A DNA stretch of 64,000 bases from Pseudomonadales bacterium (lineage in GTDB: Bacteria; Pseudomonadota; Gammaproteobacteria; Pseudomonadales; Azotimanducaceae): positions 62,001 to 126,000 of the forward strand of contig JAHCAL010000005.1 of the NCBI GenBank assembly GCA_019634925.1, read 5' to 3'. Below the pieces are notes generated by a model. It was not told where the DNA came from, did not search any database, and worked only from the letters and a program-made list of their open reading frames with translations. Below, one piece after another: positions 63,450 to 64,000 of the stretch; the first letter of the stretch is position 1, and each line of letters starts with the position of its first letter. Made by a program: the position numbers and the translations under genes.

Positions 63450-64000
63450 GTGACACTCGCAGCACCACCGCAGAGCGAGGGCGATGGAGGATTCCTTCCG
63501 CACATCCACATCTACCGGGCGCTGGCGATCATCCTCGTGCTTTGCGCGCATTCGGAGATCCTGTTTCGCCCCGACTCGACCGACTCGGACAGCATCCATC
63601 TGCTGGCTACGCTCGCGAGCGGCGGCACGATCGTCTTCGTCTTCATATCGGGATACCTGTTCCAGCATCTTTCCGCGCGCTTCGAATACCGCACGTAATT
63701 GCGCTGGTGCTCGGTCTGGCGCGGGCAGACCATTCGTACATTCCGTACTGGTTCATTCCGACGATTACGGTCATCTATCTATGCGCCCCTTTGCTCATAT
63801 TCATCGACCGGCGGCCGAAACTGTATTGGTGACTGCTGGTGCTGATTCCGGTCGGGGCGCTTCTGCACCGATCCTGGCTGTATGCGAATCCGCTGCAGAA
63901 TGCCCTGCACATGCTGCCCGTGTATCTGCTCGGCATGCTGGCGAGTCGCTACGCGAGTGAAGTACTGGCCCTGTGCCAGCGGTATGGCCACGCACTGTTG
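63450..64000 (+). pseudogene. Broken acyltransferase-3 gene (runs off window end)
   Basis: A GTG at 63450 with AGGGGGAG just before it starts MTLAAPPQSEGDGGF, then HIYRALAIILVLCAHSEIL and TIVFVFISGYLFQHL, the N-terminus of an acyltransferase-3 protein, but a TAA stops it at 63696-63698. Just afterwards the same protein family continues in a different frame: HSYIPYWFIPTITVIYLCAP and DRRPKLYW, ended by TGA at 63830-63832, then LLVLIPVGALLHRSWLYANP, an uninterrupted stretch to base 64000. Thus there is a frame change, a missing middle segment and a stop. A sequencing error cannot explain the lost segment. Probably inactive. Confidence 0.7.

Overview
The window is G+C-rich DNA (a hand count of 54781-54840 gives 44/60 G+C) carrying a very large surface-polysaccharide locus with embedded polyketide and nonribosomal peptide genes. 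Overlapping ATGA/GTGA/TTGA junctions, AGGAG-type ribosome sites, dTDP-rhamnose genes, a Wzx/Wzy/Wzz pathway and a twin-arginine oxidoreductase suggest a Gram-negative proteobacterium, perhaps an environmental gammaproteobacterium. This is inference: no rRNA, tRNA or housekeeping marker is present.

Region 1 (1-9364, + strand) is one operon: a type I PKS cut by the left edge (KS-AT-KR-DH-ACP-TE), a rhamnosyltransferase-like GT2, a metallo-beta-lactamase-fold protein and a methyltransferase. Region 2 (9389-14006, - strand) has a membrane acyltransferase and a tightly overlapped rfbBACD set making dTDP-L-rhamnose. Region 3 (14178-19578) is a break in theme: an acyl-CoA dehydrogenase, an orphan molybdopterin-binding IorB-like subunit and an acyltransferase-3/SGNH protein.

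Region 4 (19805-32762, + strand) is the polysaccharide core: Gfo/Idh dehydrogenase, an unknown conserved protein, a PssD/PssE-type split glycosyltransferase, two GT2 enzymes, a deacetylase, Wzz, Wzx, a Wzy-like polymerase, an SGNH hydrolase and a GMC oxidoreductase. Region 5 (32778-36025, - strand) is SxtJ-like protein, a 48-residue DUF5989-like protein, a carbamoyltransferase and an SDR. Region 6 (36248-45799, + strand) has another SGNH protein, a GT4, an AsnB-type amidotransferase and then a compact set: GNAT-like protein, AurF-like di-iron oxygenase, free-standing carrier protein, DltA-like adenylation enzyme and membrane acyltransferase. I read this last set as a possible machine that activates an amino acid, oxidises its nitrogen and attaches it to a glycan, and regard it as the best candidate for an undescribed system.

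Region 7 (45800-50628) is visibly A+T-richer (46861-46920 is 25/60 G+C by hand count), with a secreted beta-helix-like protein and two glycosyltransferases, and looks recently acquired. Region 8 (50629-60144, - strand) has a lipoprotein glucose/sorbosone-dehydrogenase-like protein fused to a cytochrome c region, a FAAL-ACP-C-A-PCP-TE synthetase and a secreted Cys-rich-repeat protein with a clear terminator. Region 9 (60355-64000, + strand) has a second flippase, the polyprenyl-phosphate sugar transferase that would start glycan synthesis, and a broken acyltransferase gene at the right edge.

Together the genes would build a lipid-linked glycan (sugar transferase, GTs, dTDP-rhamnose), flip, polymerise and size it (Wzx, Wzy, Wzz), and decorate it heavily (acyltransferases, carbamoyltransferase, SGNH proteins, amidotransferase). 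The two megasynthases may supply acyl or lipopeptide groups to that glycan or may make separate products; the sequence alone does not decide this.
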